From: Chloroflexus sp.
GTDB taxonomy: Bacteria; Chloroflexota; Anaerolineae; Anaerolineales; Villigracilaceae
Assembly: GCA_020723995.1 (NCBI GenBank)
Contig: DYHT01000008.1
Span: 1 to 64,000, forward strand
Length of the DNA stretch: 64,000 bases
Reading direction: 5' to 3'
Shown: in pieces, positions 1-9,686 of the stretch
Position numbering within the stretch: position 1 is the first letter of the stretch
How the letters are laid out: every line of letters begins with the position of its first letter
Position numbers and translations under genes: made by a program
Notes under the pieces: generated by a model
Seen by the model: only the letters and a program-made list of their open reading frames with translations
Database searches by the model: none
Told to the model about the DNA's origin: nothing

Positions 1-14
1 TCCTTATTCATACC

Positions 15-713
15 ATGAGTGAGACCTTTTGTGTTAATTTACCGGAAACTAAAGACCAGAAGAATCAGGAAAAGATTGGCGTTTTTATAGTCGCATCTGC
101 TTTGATGCCAGATGTTGTTCCTTCGAAGATTGAAGTACTTGGTTGGAAAAAAATTGAGTTTCCTCTGCGATTATTGCTCGTGGGCCGCGATTCTATTCCG
201 CCTCGCAAAGGGTTGAATATCGCAATTGAAGTGGTCCGCCAGTTAAATGCATCAGGTATTCCAACAGAATTGAAAATATGCGGAACAAGGGGAGAATCTG
301 ATGAATTTGTCAAGTTTGTGGGTCCCTTCAAGAAAAGCGATCAAGAACAATTGCTTCAATATGTGGATCTATATCGGTGGGCGCACCTGCTAATTCATCC
401 GGCGCTATTTGAGGCATCCGGGATTGTCCTTAGCGAGGCGGCTGCGTTTGGAACGCCCACGATCACCAATGATGTTGGCGGATTGGCAACAACGGTAGCG
501 AACGGCGCGTCAGGAATTGTATTGCCAAAGTGGAGTCCACCAGAAGCATATGTGGAGGCGATTATGCGCTTGATTCAAAATCCTGACGAATACTATGCCC
601 TGTGCCAGAAAGCGCGCCAACGCTATGAGCATGAGTTGAACTGGGATGTGACTGGAAAATGGCTTGCAGGTGTGATGCGCAAGGTTGCTGAATATGACAG
701 AAAGTTGGGGTAA
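15..713 (+). CDS. Glycosyltransferase, GT4/GT1-type C-terminal part (possibly 5' truncated by window edge)
   Basis: Protein has the GT-B C-terminal pattern ...HPALFEASGIVLSEAAAFGTPTITNDVGG... Confidence 0.75.
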   Translation: MSETFCVNLPETKDQKNQEKIGVFIVASALMPDVVPSKIEVLGWKKIEFPLRLLLVGRDSIPPRKGLNIAIEVVRQLNASGIPTELKICGTRGESDEFVKFVGPFKKSDQEQLLQYVDLYRWAHLLIHPALFEASGIVLSEAAAFGTPTITNDVGGLATTVANGASGIVLPKWSPPEAYVEAIMRLIQNPDEYYALCQKARQRYEHELNWDVTGKWLAGVMRKVAEYDRKLG

Positions 714-773
714 TTCTATGAAGTAATTATTTGTATTTGCAGGGATTGCGGCCTGGTTTACCAATCGCCGCGC

Positions 774-1514
774 ATGACGGAGGCCGAATCGGCCGCGTTT
801 TATGCCGATGAATACCGGCTGCTCCAGGAAGGCAGCGCCGATCCGACGGCTCGAAACGTGGCCGCTCAGAAGAAGCGCGCCGAGGCATTGCTTGATTTTG
901 CCCGGCCGGTGCTCCCTTCCATTTCCCGTCATCTGGATATCGGCTGTTCATTGGGCATCCTGCTCCAGCATTTTCAGGGTGCTTATCATACCCAGACCGT
1001 GGGAGTGGAGCCCGGCGAGGCACATCGCGCCCAGGCCCGCGAGAATGGCGTGACGGCCTATGCCTCGCTGGAAGAATTGGAAAAAACCGAAGAGGCGCGC
1101 TTCGATCTGGTTTCGATGTCGCACGTCCTCGAGCACCTGCCAGACCCGGTTGGTTATCTCCTCCACTTGCGTGAAACGCTCCTGGACCCGGCTGGCTGGT
1201 TGCTGCTCGAAGTGCCCAATCTCTATGCTCACGACTCCTTCGAGACGGCTCATCTGGTCTCATACAGCTCCCACACCCTGGCGCAGACGGTGGAAAAGGC
1301 TGGATATGAAATCGTGAGGCTGGAGAAGCATGGGCGTCCACGTTCGGAGGTGTTGTCGCTTTACATTACTTTGCTGGCCCGCCCTCGGTCCGGCATGCAG
1401 CGGACTTTCGTCCTGCGTTCCGAAAGATGCGTGGCGTTCAAGCGCCAAGCCGGGATGTTGCGCCGCCGGATTCTTGAAAAAATATTCCCAGCGCGTGCTT
1501 GGCTGAGAGAATGA
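774..1514 (+). CDS. Class I SAM-dependent methyltransferase (N-terminally truncated zinc-ribbon type)
   Basis: LDIGCSLGILLQHF, SHVLEHLPDP and LLLEVPN motifs; upstream in-frame codons encode CRDCGLVYQSPR with no start codon. Confidence 0.8.
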   Translation: MTEAESAAFYADEYRLLQEGSADPTARNVAAQKKRAEALLDFARPVLPSISRHLDIGCSLGILLQHFQGAYHTQTVGVEPGEAHRAQARENGVTAYASLEELEKTEEARFDLVSMSHVLEHLPDPVGYLLHLRETLLDPAGWLLLEVPNLYAHDSFETAHLVSYSSHTLAQTVEKAGYEIVRLEKHGRPRSEVLSLYITLLARPRSGMQRTFVLRSERCVAFKRQAGMLRRRILEKIFPARAWLRE

Positions 1515-1518
1515 ATTA

Positions 1519-2958
1519 ATGACCAAACGTATTTTCATTATTGCCGATCATGGCCTGGCGCTGATCTACTTCCTCCAGTCCGATGTCATCTCGACACTGC
1601 TGAATGCGGGCGTGGAAGTCGTCTTCTTCACCGACGACGAGTCGCTCCCGGCCATCGAGGCGCGCTTCCAGCAACCGGGGCTTATTTTCGAAGGTATCCG
1701 CACCAAGGAGTGCGAACGCTACTTCCAGACGGTCGACCCCTTCCTCCAGCGCTGTTTGCAAATGCTGCGCTGGGTGGGAGGCTCCAAAGGTATTAACATC
1801 ACGGCCCTGGACGGCAATTACCACTTGCAGGCCAAAAGTTTTACCGGCCGCGGGCGGTTTGCCCTGCCCATTCTGCGCGGCATCATCTGGTTGATGCGCC
1901 GTTCGCGACTTTTGCGGCGATTGATTGTGCGATCCCAGAACCGCTACACCCCGCACATTTACGCCAACCTGTTCGAGAAATACCAGCCCGACCTGGTCGT
2001 GGCGCGTACTCCCGGCTGGCGCACAGACCGTTACATCCTGCGCGCAGCCGCCCGGCGCGGCATCCGCACCGCCGCCGTCACGGTTGGGTGGGATAATCCC
2101 TCCTCCTACGCCATGAACGGCGCGCCGGTGGACTACATCACCTGCTGGTCGGAGATCCAGAAAGAGGAACTCGTGCTCGGTTCCGATTGGCGCCCCGCGC
2201 GGGTCCATATCGGCGGCGTCCCGGCCTACGATGGCTACTTCCGCCGCGAATGGCTCATCCCGCGCGAGGCGTACTTTCGCCAGCACAGCCTGGACCCGCA
2301 GCGCAAGCTGCTCTCATATGCCTGCAGTTTCGAAACCCTGCACCCCAATTTCCCCAACATGAAAGCCATCGCTGATCTTGTGCATAATGAAGAACTGGTC
2401 GAGCCGTGTCAGTTGCTCATCCGCTTCCATCCCAATCATTTCATCGCAGGCTCGCGGTTCGAAGAGGAGAGAAAGCGCACCATCGAGTACGTTAAAGACA
2501 TGCCGCATGTCCACGTGGTGGATCCGGTCTCGCTGGGGGCGGGGTTGGCGCATTACTCCGGCGAAGATATGCCCGAAAAGGCCTCCATGATGGCCTGGTC
2601 CGACGTGTTCTTGACCGTCTATTCCACCATGGTGGTCGAGACCGCCATCCACAACCGGCCTATCGTCAGCGTGACGATTGACACACCCGGTGGCTGGAAC
2701 AGGAAAGATGTCTATTCTCTGCCCCTAACCGCCATCGGCGACTGGCCCACTCATCAGCGCTTCCGCCTGGCCGGTGCCGGGCGGGTGGCCGATACCCAGG
2801 AGAAAGTGAAGGAGACCGTCAACTTCTATCTCAAGAATCCCACCGCCGACAGTGACAAACGCCGCAAATTCATTCAGGAGGAATGTACCTTCACCGATGG
2901 CAGCGCGGGCAGGCGAACAGGTGAATACCTGCTTACTCTGATCGAGGAATCCAAATAA
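1519..2958 (+). CDS. Surface carbohydrate biosynthesis / GT-B-like hypothetical protein
   Basis: Long ORF in the polysaccharide cluster; resembles CDP-glycerol transferase/epimerase-fold proteins (RFHPNHF, SDVFLTVYSTMVVETAIHNRPIV). Confidence 0.5.
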   Translation: MTKRIFIIADHGLALIYFLQSDVISTLLNAGVEVVFFTDDESLPAIEARFQQPGLIFEGIRTKECERYFQTVDPFLQRCLQMLRWVGGSKGINITALDGNYHLQAKSFTGRGRFALPILRGIIWLMRRSRLLRRLIVRSQNRYTPHIYANLFEKYQPDLVVARTPGWRTDRYILRAAARRGIRTAAVTVGWDNPSSYAMNGAPVDYITCWSEIQKEELVLGSDWRPARVHIGGVPAYDGYFRREWLIPREAYFRQHSLDPQRKLLSYACSFETLHPNFPNMKAIADLVHNEELVEPCQLLIRFHPNHFIAGSRFEEERKRTIEYVKDMPHVHVVDPVSLGAGLAHYSGEDMPEKASMMAWSDVFLTVYSTMVVETAIHNRPIVSVTIDTPGGWNRKDVYSLPLTAIGDWPTHQRFRLAGAGRVADTQEKVKETVNFYLKNPTADSDKRRKFIQEECTFTDGSAGRRTGEYLLTLIEESK

Positions 2959-2968
2959 AAGGTACAGA

Positions 2969-3715
2969 ATGACCAAACCCGAAATCCTCGCCATCATACC
3001 GGCGCGCGGCGGCTCGAAGGGCATCCCGCGCAAGAATATCCGCCCCTTCGCCGGGCATCCGCTGATCGCTTTTAGCATTGCCGCGGCCCTGCAGGCCGGG
3101 ACGGTGACGCGCCTGATCGTGACCACCGACGACGAAGAAATTGCGGCTGTGGCCAAGCAATATGGTGCCGAGGCCCCCTTCCTGCGTCCTGCCGAACTGG
3201 CCCAGGACCGCACGACCGATCTGCCTGTTTTCCAGCACGCCCTGACCTGGTTGGCGGAACATGAGAATTATCGTCCCGAAATTGTCATTCACCTGCATCC
3301 TACTTCTCCGGTTCGTCCGCGAGGTCTTGTGGATCAGGCAGTCCGCCTGCTGCTGGATCACCCGCAGGCAGATTGCGTGCGCGGCGTGGTGGAACCCAGT
3401 CAGAATCCCTATAAAATGTGGCGCATTGACGGGCAAACCGGCCACATGATCCCGCTGCTGACTGTCCCTGGCATCGCCGAGTCATACAACGTTCCGCGTC
3501 AAATGCTCCCGCCGGTTTATTTGCAAACTGGGCACGTTAACGCCATTCGCCCGGCGGCCATCCTGGGCGGCTTGATGACCGGTCGGGTCATCCTGCCACT
3601 GGTCCTCGACCCACACTACGAGGTGGACCTGGACACGCTGGCAGACTGGGAACGCGGTGAATGGCTGGTCGCCAAAGGTGAGCTGGAAATGGTCTGGCCG
3701 GAGGAAAGAAAATGA
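2969..3715 (+). CDS. neuA: CMP-N-acylneuraminate (nonulosonate) cytidylyltransferase
   Basis: IIPARGGSKGIPRKNIRPFAGHPLIAFSI N-terminal motif, HLHPTSPVRP. Confidence 0.85.
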   Translation: MTKPEILAIIPARGGSKGIPRKNIRPFAGHPLIAFSIAAALQAGTVTRLIVTTDDEEIAAVAKQYGAEAPFLRPAELAQDRTTDLPVFQHALTWLAEHENYRPEIVIHLHPTSPVRPRGLVDQAVRLLLDHPQADCVRGVVEPSQNPYKMWRIDGQTGHMIPLLTVPGIAESYNVPRQMLPPVYLQTGHVNAIRPAAILGGLMTGRVILPLVLDPHYEVDLDTLADWERGEWLVAKGELEMVWPEERK

Positions 3716-4968
3716 CGACACCCGAAGTTCTCGCGATTATCCCAGCCCGCGGCGGCTCGAAGGGCATCCCGCGCAAAAATATCCGCCCATTTGCCGGCTA
3801 CCCGCTGATTGCCTACAGCATCGCGGCCGGCTTGCAGGCCGGGACGGTGACGCGCGTTATCGTGACAACCGACGACCAGGAAATTGCGGCTGTGGCCCGG
3901 CAATACGGGGCCGAGACCCCTTTCCTGCGTCCCGCCGAACTGGCCGGCGATCACACCCTCGACCTGCCCGTTTTCCAGCATGCCCTGACGTGGCTGGCCG
4001 AAAACGAAGATTATCATCCTGACATCGTCATCCATCTGCGGCCCACCACCCCGCTCCGCCCGCAAGATCTGGTGGATAGGAGCGTCCGCCTGTTGCTAAC
4101 ACATCCCGAAGCGGATTCGGTGCGCGGTCTGACCCCGGCGCACCAGAATCCCTTCAAGATGTGGCTGCTGGACGGCGAGGAGAAACCCATCCGTCCGCTG
4201 GTCGCCGTCCCCGGCATCGAAGAGCCATATAACGCCCCGCGTCAGGTTCTGCCGACTGCCTATACACACACCGGCCTGATTGACGCCATCCGCCCGGCGA
4301 CTATCCTGAAACTGAATTCGATGACCGGTAAAACCATCCTACCCATCCTCTTTGACCCCGGTTATGATGCCGACCTGGATACTCCCGAAGACTGGAGACG
4401 CGCCGAGCAGGCCATTGTGCGCGGTGGACCAAAGATGGTCTGGCCGGGGCGCCCACGCCGGACCATGCCCGAAAAAGTCCGATTGCTGGTTCTTGACTTC
4501 GACGGCGTGCTGACCGACAACCGCGTCTGGGTGGACCAGGACGGGCGCGAGATGGTGGCCGCCAACCGCAGCGACAGCCTCGGCATCAATCTGCTCCGCC
4601 AGGCCGGGGTGGAGACGGTGGTCATCTCGAAGGAGACCAATCCGGTGGTGGCGGCGCGCTGCCGCAAGTTGAATGTCCCCTACATTCAAGGCGAGGACGA
4701 TAAAGGCTTTGCATTGGTGAGGTTATTGGCAGAACGCAAAATTGACGCTTCCTGCGTAGTCTATTTGGGCAACGATGTCAACGATCTGCCCTGTTTCCCG
4801 CTGGTCGGTTGGGCGGTGGCGGTGGCGGATGCCCTGCCCGAGGTGGCGCGCCAGGCCGATTATATGCTCAGCCGGCGCGGAGGTCGCGGCGCGGTGCGTG
4901 AACTGTGCGATTTGATCCTGATTCAGGAAAATTTGGAGGTTCAAAATGACAGAAATAAAAATTGGTGA
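3712..4968 (+). CDS. Bifunctional nonulosonate cytidylyltransferase fused to KdsC-like HAD phosphatase
   Basis: N-terminal half closely matches the preceding neuA; C-terminal LLVLDFDGVLTDNRVWVDQDGREMV...YLGNDVNDLPCF is a KdsC-type HAD. Confidence 0.85.
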   Translation: MTTPEVLAIIPARGGSKGIPRKNIRPFAGYPLIAYSIAAGLQAGTVTRVIVTTDDQEIAAVARQYGAETPFLRPAELAGDHTLDLPVFQHALTWLAENEDYHPDIVIHLRPTTPLRPQDLVDRSVRLLLTHPEADSVRGLTPAHQNPFKMWLLDGEEKPIRPLVAVPGIEEPYNAPRQVLPTAYTHTGLIDAIRPATILKLNSMTGKTILPILFDPGYDADLDTPEDWRRAEQAIVRGGPKMVWPGRPRRTMPEKVRLLVLDFDGVLTDNRVWVDQDGREMVAANRSDSLGINLLRQAGVETVVISKETNPVVAARCRKLNVPYIQGEDDKGFALVRLLAERKIDASCVVYLGNDVNDLPCFPLVGWAVAVADALPEVARQADYMLSRRGGRGAVRELCDLILIQENLEVQNDRNKNW

Positions 4969-5827
4969 CAAAATGGTAGGCGATGGACATCCTTGCTATG
5001 CTGTCGCGGAGATTGGCATCAATCATAACGGTGATATTGACATTGCCAAGAAGCTGATAGATGTTGCCGCAGCTTCCGGTTGCAGCGCGGTCAAGTTCCA
5101 GAAACGCACGATCGAGGTGGTTTTCTCAGCCGAAGAATTGGCGCGCCCACGTGAAAGTCCTTTTGGCACAACCAACGGCGATTTAAAGTACGGGCTGGAG
5201 TTTGGTCTGGAAGAATACCAGGAGATTGATCGCTATTGCAAAGAAAGAAACATCGCTTGGTTTGCTTCCTGTTGGGATGAACAGTCGGTGGATTTCATCG
5301 CGCAGTTTAATGTGCCTTGTTATAAGATTGCTTCTGCCTCCATTACAGATGATAATTTACTATGCCATACACGCGCCAAAGGACGCCCAATTATGCTGTC
5401 AACCGGCATGAGCACTTTGGAGCAGATTGACCATGCCATTGAGGTGCTGGGAAAAGAGGATTTGATCATTCTACACACCACCAGTACCTATCCGGCGCTC
5501 TATGAAGAACTTAATTTACGCGTGATTCCGATGCTGAAACAGCGTTACAACGTGCCAGTCGGTTATTCCGGGCACGAAACCGGCCTTTCTACCACGATTG
5601 CGTCGGTGGCATTGGGCGCTTGCGTAGTGGAGCGTCATATAACCCTCGACCGGGCCATGTGGGGCTCTGATCAAGCCGCCTCGGTCGAACCGCAAGGCTT
5701 CATGCGGCTCGTACGCGATATCCGCCTGGTCGAGAAAGCCATGGGAGATGGTGTCAAGCGCGTGATCGAGAGAGAAGTGCCGGTTATGAAAAAACTCCGC
5801 CGCGTTGATAGTATGGGAAGTGGATGA
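4946..5827 (+). CDS. neuB: N-acetylneuraminate/nonulosonate synthase, copy 1
   Basis: AEIGINHNGDIDIAKKLIDVAAASGCSAVKFQKRT; YSGHETG; ERHITLDRAMWGSDQAASVEP. Confidence 0.9.
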   Translation: MTEIKIGDKMVGDGHPCYAVAEIGINHNGDIDIAKKLIDVAAASGCSAVKFQKRTIEVVFSAEELARPRESPFGTTNGDLKYGLEFGLEEYQEIDRYCKERNIAWFASCWDEQSVDFIAQFNVPCYKIASASITDDNLLCHTRAKGRPIMLSTGMSTLEQIDHAIEVLGKEDLIILHTTSTYPALYEELNLRVIPMLKQRYNVPVGYSGHETGLSTTIASVALGACVVERHITLDRAMWGSDQAASVEPQGFMRLVRDIRLVEKAMGDGVKRVIEREVPVMKKLRRVDSMGSG

Positions 5828-5831
5828 CCGA

Positions 5832-6707
5832 ATGACACGGATTGGCATTATGCAAGGGCGCCTCTTACCGCCCGTGGATAACCGGATTCAGTGTTTTCCG
5901 CGTGAGCATTGGGCTGAGGAGTTTGAGTTGGCTGCCCAGGCTGATCTTGATTGCATCGAGTGGATCTATGACCTGTATGGGGCAGACGTAAACCCGCTCG
6001 CAACGGATGATGGCATTGAACAAATGAAATCGCTCTCCAGGCGATATAATGTTCAAGTCTTGTCCGTATGCGCCGACTATTTCATGGATAAGCCACTTGT
6101 GCGCGCAAACGTGTCCGAAATGGCTGAGCGCCTGGCGACCCTCGAATGGCTGATCGGCCGCTGCCAGTTGCTGGGCATGAACCCCCGCACTTCGGGGGTG
6201 AACCCCCGCACTTCGGGGGTGGACCGCATCGTTTTGCCATTCGTGGACGCCTCCCGTATCGAGACAGAGGCCGAGTTTGACAGTGTCTGTGCTACCCTGA
6301 CCCGCATCCTGCCGGCCGCTGAAAAAACCGGCCTCGAAATCCATCTCGAAACATCCCTGACCCCCGAGCGGTTTGCCAAATTGCTTGCGCGGCTTTCGCA
6401 TCCCATGCTCAAGGCCAATTACGATTCGGGTAACAGTTCTTCCCTTGGCTACAATCCACGCGAGGAGTTTGCAGCTTATGGAACAAGGGTAGGTAGTGTG
6501 CATATCAAGGATCGCATTCTGGGAGGCAGCACAGTGCCGCTGGGAACCGGCGATGCAGATTTTCAAGCATTGGCTGACAGCCTAAAAACAATCGCATATG
6601 CTGGTGACTTCATTCTCCAGGTAGCGCGGGGTACCAGCGGGGATGAAGTGGCCTGGGCAAGACAAAATCGCGATTTCGTCTTGAAACATTTTATTATTGA
6701 GAGATAG
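5832..6707 (+). CDS. Sugar phosphate isomerase/epimerase (TIM barrel, AP endonuclease-2-like)
   Basis: MTRIGIMQGRLLPP...EIHLETSLTPERF...VHIKDRILGGSTVPLGTGDADF; start chosen at the ATG at 5832. Confidence 0.75.
   Translation: MTRIGIMQGRLLPPVDNRIQCFPREHWAEEFELAAQADLDCIEWIYDLYGADVNPLATDDGIEQMKSLSRRYNVQVLSVCADYFMDKPLVRANVSEMAERLATLEWLIGRCQLLGMNPRTSGVNPRTSGVDRIVLPFVDASRIETEAEFDSVCATLTRILPAAEKTGLEIHLETSLTPERFAKLLARLSHPMLKANYDSGNSSSLGYNPREEFAAYGTRVGSVHIKDRILGGSTVPLGTGDADFQALADSLKTIAYAGDFILQVARGTSGDEVAWARQNRDFVLKHFIIER
6180..6221. repeat. 21-nt palindromic unit repeated twice inside a CDS
   Basis: (AACCCCCGCACTTCGGGGGTG)x2; CCCCCG-CACTT-CGGGGG hairpin; encodes NPRTSGV twice. Confidence 0.97.
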
Positions 6708-6709
6708 GA

Positions 6710-7771
6710 TTGCTTCACAAGGACATGACCATGAAAGTTCTGATGGTAGGCCTCGGCGGAATCGGACAACGCCATGTTCGAAATCTGCGAACGTTGATGG
6801 GTTCTGAAATTGAGATCCTGGCTTTTCGATTCCGCAATAATTCCCAGGTGCTCACTGATCAATTGAAAATTGGAGAGGGAAGTAGCCTGGAGGAGAAATA
6901 TGCCATTCGAGCCTACGCAGATCTTGACCAGGCTCTCGCCCAGAAACCGGAGGCCGTATTTGTCTGTAACCCGAGCAGTCTGCATATCCCGGTCGCTATA
7001 CGGGCAGCGCAGGCGGATTGCCATCTGTTCATCGAGAAGCCGCTTGCTCACAATTTCGAGCAGGTTGATGAGTTGATCAACCTGGTCGAGAGTCGAAATA
7101 TTAAAGCAGTGGTAGGTTATCAGATGCGTTTTCATCCCTGCCTGCAACGCCTCCACGCGCTCATTCAGGAGAGGAAGGTTGGTCGAATCTTGAGCGTGCG
7201 CGCGGAAGTCGGGGAATATCTGCCGGGATGGCATACGTATGAAGATTACCGTCAGATGTATGCTGCGAAGCAAGAGCTGGGAGGTGGTGTTATTCTCTCA
7301 CAGATTCACGAGTTGGATTATCTCTACTGGCTTTTTGGCTTGCCCAGGCGTGTATATGCGCTGGGAGGCCACCTCAGCAGTCTGGATATTGATGTCGAAG
7401 ATACGGCTGACATCCTGATGGAATGTGTGCTAGACGGCTGTTCGGTTCCCGTAAGCCTGCATCAGGACTACGTACAACGTCCACCTAGCCGCACCTGTCA
7501 GGTCATTGGTGATACTGGCAAGATTCTGGTAGATCTTCTAGCCCTCACTGTGAATGTTTTCGACGACTTGGGCAATCATATTGAAGCCAGTTCTTACGAA
7601 GGCTTCCAGCGTAACCAACTTTTTCTGGATGAATTGAAGTGTTTCCTGGAATGCTTACAGGGGAAACCAACGCCGCTGGTGGATATCCGTGCTGGAGCGC
7701 AAAGCCTGCGGATGGCGCTGGCAGCGAAAGAGTCGCTGGCGACGGGTCAAGTTGTGGATTTGACGAGGTAA
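6710..7771 (+). CDS. Gfo/Idh/MocA family oxidoreductase
   Basis: VLMVGLGGIGQRHVRNL Rossmann motif, VFVCNPSSLH, FIEKPLAHN; likely start at 6731. Confidence 0.85.
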   Translation: MLHKDMTMKVLMVGLGGIGQRHVRNLRTLMGSEIEILAFRFRNNSQVLTDQLKIGEGSSLEEKYAIRAYADLDQALAQKPEAVFVCNPSSLHIPVAIRAAQADCHLFIEKPLAHNFEQVDELINLVESRNIKAVVGYQMRFHPCLQRLHALIQERKVGRILSVRAEVGEYLPGWHTYEDYRQMYAAKQELGGGVILSQIHELDYLYWLFGLPRRVYALGGHLSSLDIDVEDTADILMECVLDGCSVPVSLHQDYVQRPPSRTCQVIGDTGKILVDLLALTVNVFDDLGNHIEASSYEGFQRNQLFLDELKCFLECLQGKPTPLVDIRAGAQSLRMALAAKESLATGQVVDLTR

Positions 7772-7776
7772 TTGGT

Positions 7777-8610
7777 ATGGAGAACTTGAAAAAAGATTTG
7801 TTCGACCTCAGCGGCCGCGTGGCCATCATCACGGGTGGTACGGGGCTGCTGGGCCAGCAACACGCCGAGGCGATTGCCAATGCCGGCGGGATTCCCGTGC
7901 TGGCCGACATCCGCGTGGACAGTGTTGATCAGAAGAGCCACACATGGAAGGAACGCTTTGGCGATTTGGCCTGTGCGATAAAGGTTGATATCACCCAGCC
8001 CGATAGCATCAAAGCACTGCTTGCGGAGGTGCTGGCCCGCTACGGACGGGTGGATATTCTCATCAACAATGCCGCCAACAACCCCAAGATGGAAAAGGCT
8101 TCGCAGGTGGAGTTCTCGCGTCTAGAGTTTTTTCCTTTGAAACAATGGGGAGCCGATTTAGCGGTGGGCCTGACGGGCGCTTTTCTCTGCTCTCAAATCA
8201 TTGGCAGTGAAATGGCAAAGCATAAACGTGGCGTGATCGTGAACGTCGCATCCGACCTGGCAGTGATTGCCCCCGACCAGCGTTTGTATCGCCAGCCCGG
8301 GCTACCGGCTGAGCAACAACCTGTCAAGCCGGTTACTTACTCTGTTGTGAAGACCGGGCTGATTGGACTGACGCGCTATCTGGCAACCTACTGGGCAGAG
8401 GAGGGGATCCGGGTCAATGCGATCTCGCCCGGGGGCGTTTACAACAACCAGCCCGACGACTTCGTCCAGCGGCTCACCAATCTGATTCCTTTGGGTCGCA
8501 TGGCGAATGTGGATGAGTACCAGGCCGCAATTATCTATCTGTGCTCTGATGCATCCTCTTACATGACTGGCACAAACCTGGTAATTGATGGTGGTAGAAG
8601 TTGCTGGTAA
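7777..8610 (+). CDS. Short-chain dehydrogenase/reductase
   Basis: VAIITGGTGLLG, LINNAANNP, YSVVKTGLIGLTRYLA; ATG at 7777. Confidence 0.85.
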   Translation: MENLKKDLFDLSGRVAIITGGTGLLGQQHAEAIANAGGIPVLADIRVDSVDQKSHTWKERFGDLACAIKVDITQPDSIKALLAEVLARYGRVDILINNAANNPKMEKASQVEFSRLEFFPLKQWGADLAVGLTGAFLCSQIIGSEMAKHKRGVIVNVASDLAVIAPDQRLYRQPGLPAEQQPVKPVTYSVVKTGLIGLTRYLATYWAEEGIRVNAISPGGVYNNQPDDFVQRLTNLIPLGRMANVDEYQAAIIYLCSDASSYMTGTNLVIDGGRSCW

Positions 8611-8614
8611 ATCT

Positions 8615-9193
8615 ATGAATTCGTTAACACTTCAAGTAGAGTTACATTCGCATCAGCGAATCCTGGAGCAGACCGTCGAGCAGTCATCCAGATTAATCGG
8701 CGAGATTGCAGAGAGCATCGTCCGCTGCTTTCAGCAGGGCAATAAATTGTTGCTGTGCGGCAATGGCGGCAGTGCAGCCGATGCTCAACATGTGGCGGCT
8801 GAGTTCGTCAACCGCTTCCGGTTTGACCGCGCGGCATTACCGGCAATTGCGCTCACGACGGATACTTCGATCCTTACCTGCATTGGAAATGATTCGGCCT
8901 TTGAAAATATCTTCTCGCGCCAGGTGGAAGCCCTCGCCAAGCCGGGGGATATTTTGGTGGGTATCAGCACCAGCGGAGGCTCTGCCAACGTCCTAAAGGC
9001 TTTGGATGCCGGTCGAGCGCGTGGCGCAATAACGATAGGGTTCACTGGTGAAAAGGGACGAGAAAGGATGGCATCCAAATGCGATTTTTGTCTGATCATC
9101 CCATCCGCCGACACCGCCCGAATCCAGGAATGCCATGAATTTGCCTGGCATGTGATTTGCGCAATAGTGGAACAGACGCTGTTCATCAAATAG
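8615..9193 (+). CDS. gmhA: SIS-domain phosphoheptose isomerase-like protein
   Basis: LLLCGNGGSAADAQHVAAEFVNRF; GISTSGGSANVLKAL. Confidence 0.8.
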   Translation: MNSLTLQVELHSHQRILEQTVEQSSRLIGEIAESIVRCFQQGNKLLLCGNGGSAADAQHVAAEFVNRFRFDRAALPAIALTTDTSILTCIGNDSAFENIFSRQVEALAKPGDILVGISTSGGSANVLKALDAGRARGAITIGFTGEKGRERMASKCDFCLIIPSADTARIQECHEFAWHVICAIVEQTLFIK

Positions 9194-9224
9194 AGAAAAA
9201 CCTCTCCTGAAAAACCCTTTTGTC

Positions 9225-9646
9225 ATGCTGAGCGCAGCGGTAATCGTCCTCATCAGTATCATCGGTGGTGTAATCGCCATCTACAGCACGGCGAACGGCC
9301 CCTGGGGATACACCGATCCGGTGGAATATATTGCCACAGCCCGCAGCCTGCTCCGCGGAGGAGGGTTGGGCTACTACGAAGCCGATGCTGAATTCACGCC
9401 GATAACCATTCACCCACCCTTTTACCCGATCGTATTGGGAGCTATCGGCCTTTTGAGCGTTGACCTGGTCGTTGCAGCTCGCTGGTTGAACATTCTCTCC
9501 TTCGTCGCGTCCATTTTCATTGCCGGATGAATCTTTTTTCGTTTCAGCCGCGCACCGGCGTTGGGGATCATCGCCAGCGCTTTGATGTGCGCTTGGCTTC
9601 AACTTCTGCACATTAGTGAAGCGGAGTACGTCTATGGCTGGCCTTG
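9225..9646 (+). pseudogene. Truncated glycosyltransferase (GT39/PMT-like) remnant with internal TGA
   Basis: ORF 9225..9530 ends at TGA 9528-9530, but the same frame continues IFFRFSRAPALGIIASALMCAWLQLLHISEAEYVYGWP to about 9646. Confidence 0.65.
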
Positions 9647-9686
9647 ATTCGGTAGAATCTCTGATGAGGAAAGGAAAACAAACAAT

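Noticed and set aside
948-1253. Numerous long antisense ORFs (e.g. 727-1341, 10086-10796, 19763-20860, 59889-60842)
   Set aside because: They are mirror frames of well-supported GC-rich genes with no recognisable domains; treated as spurious.
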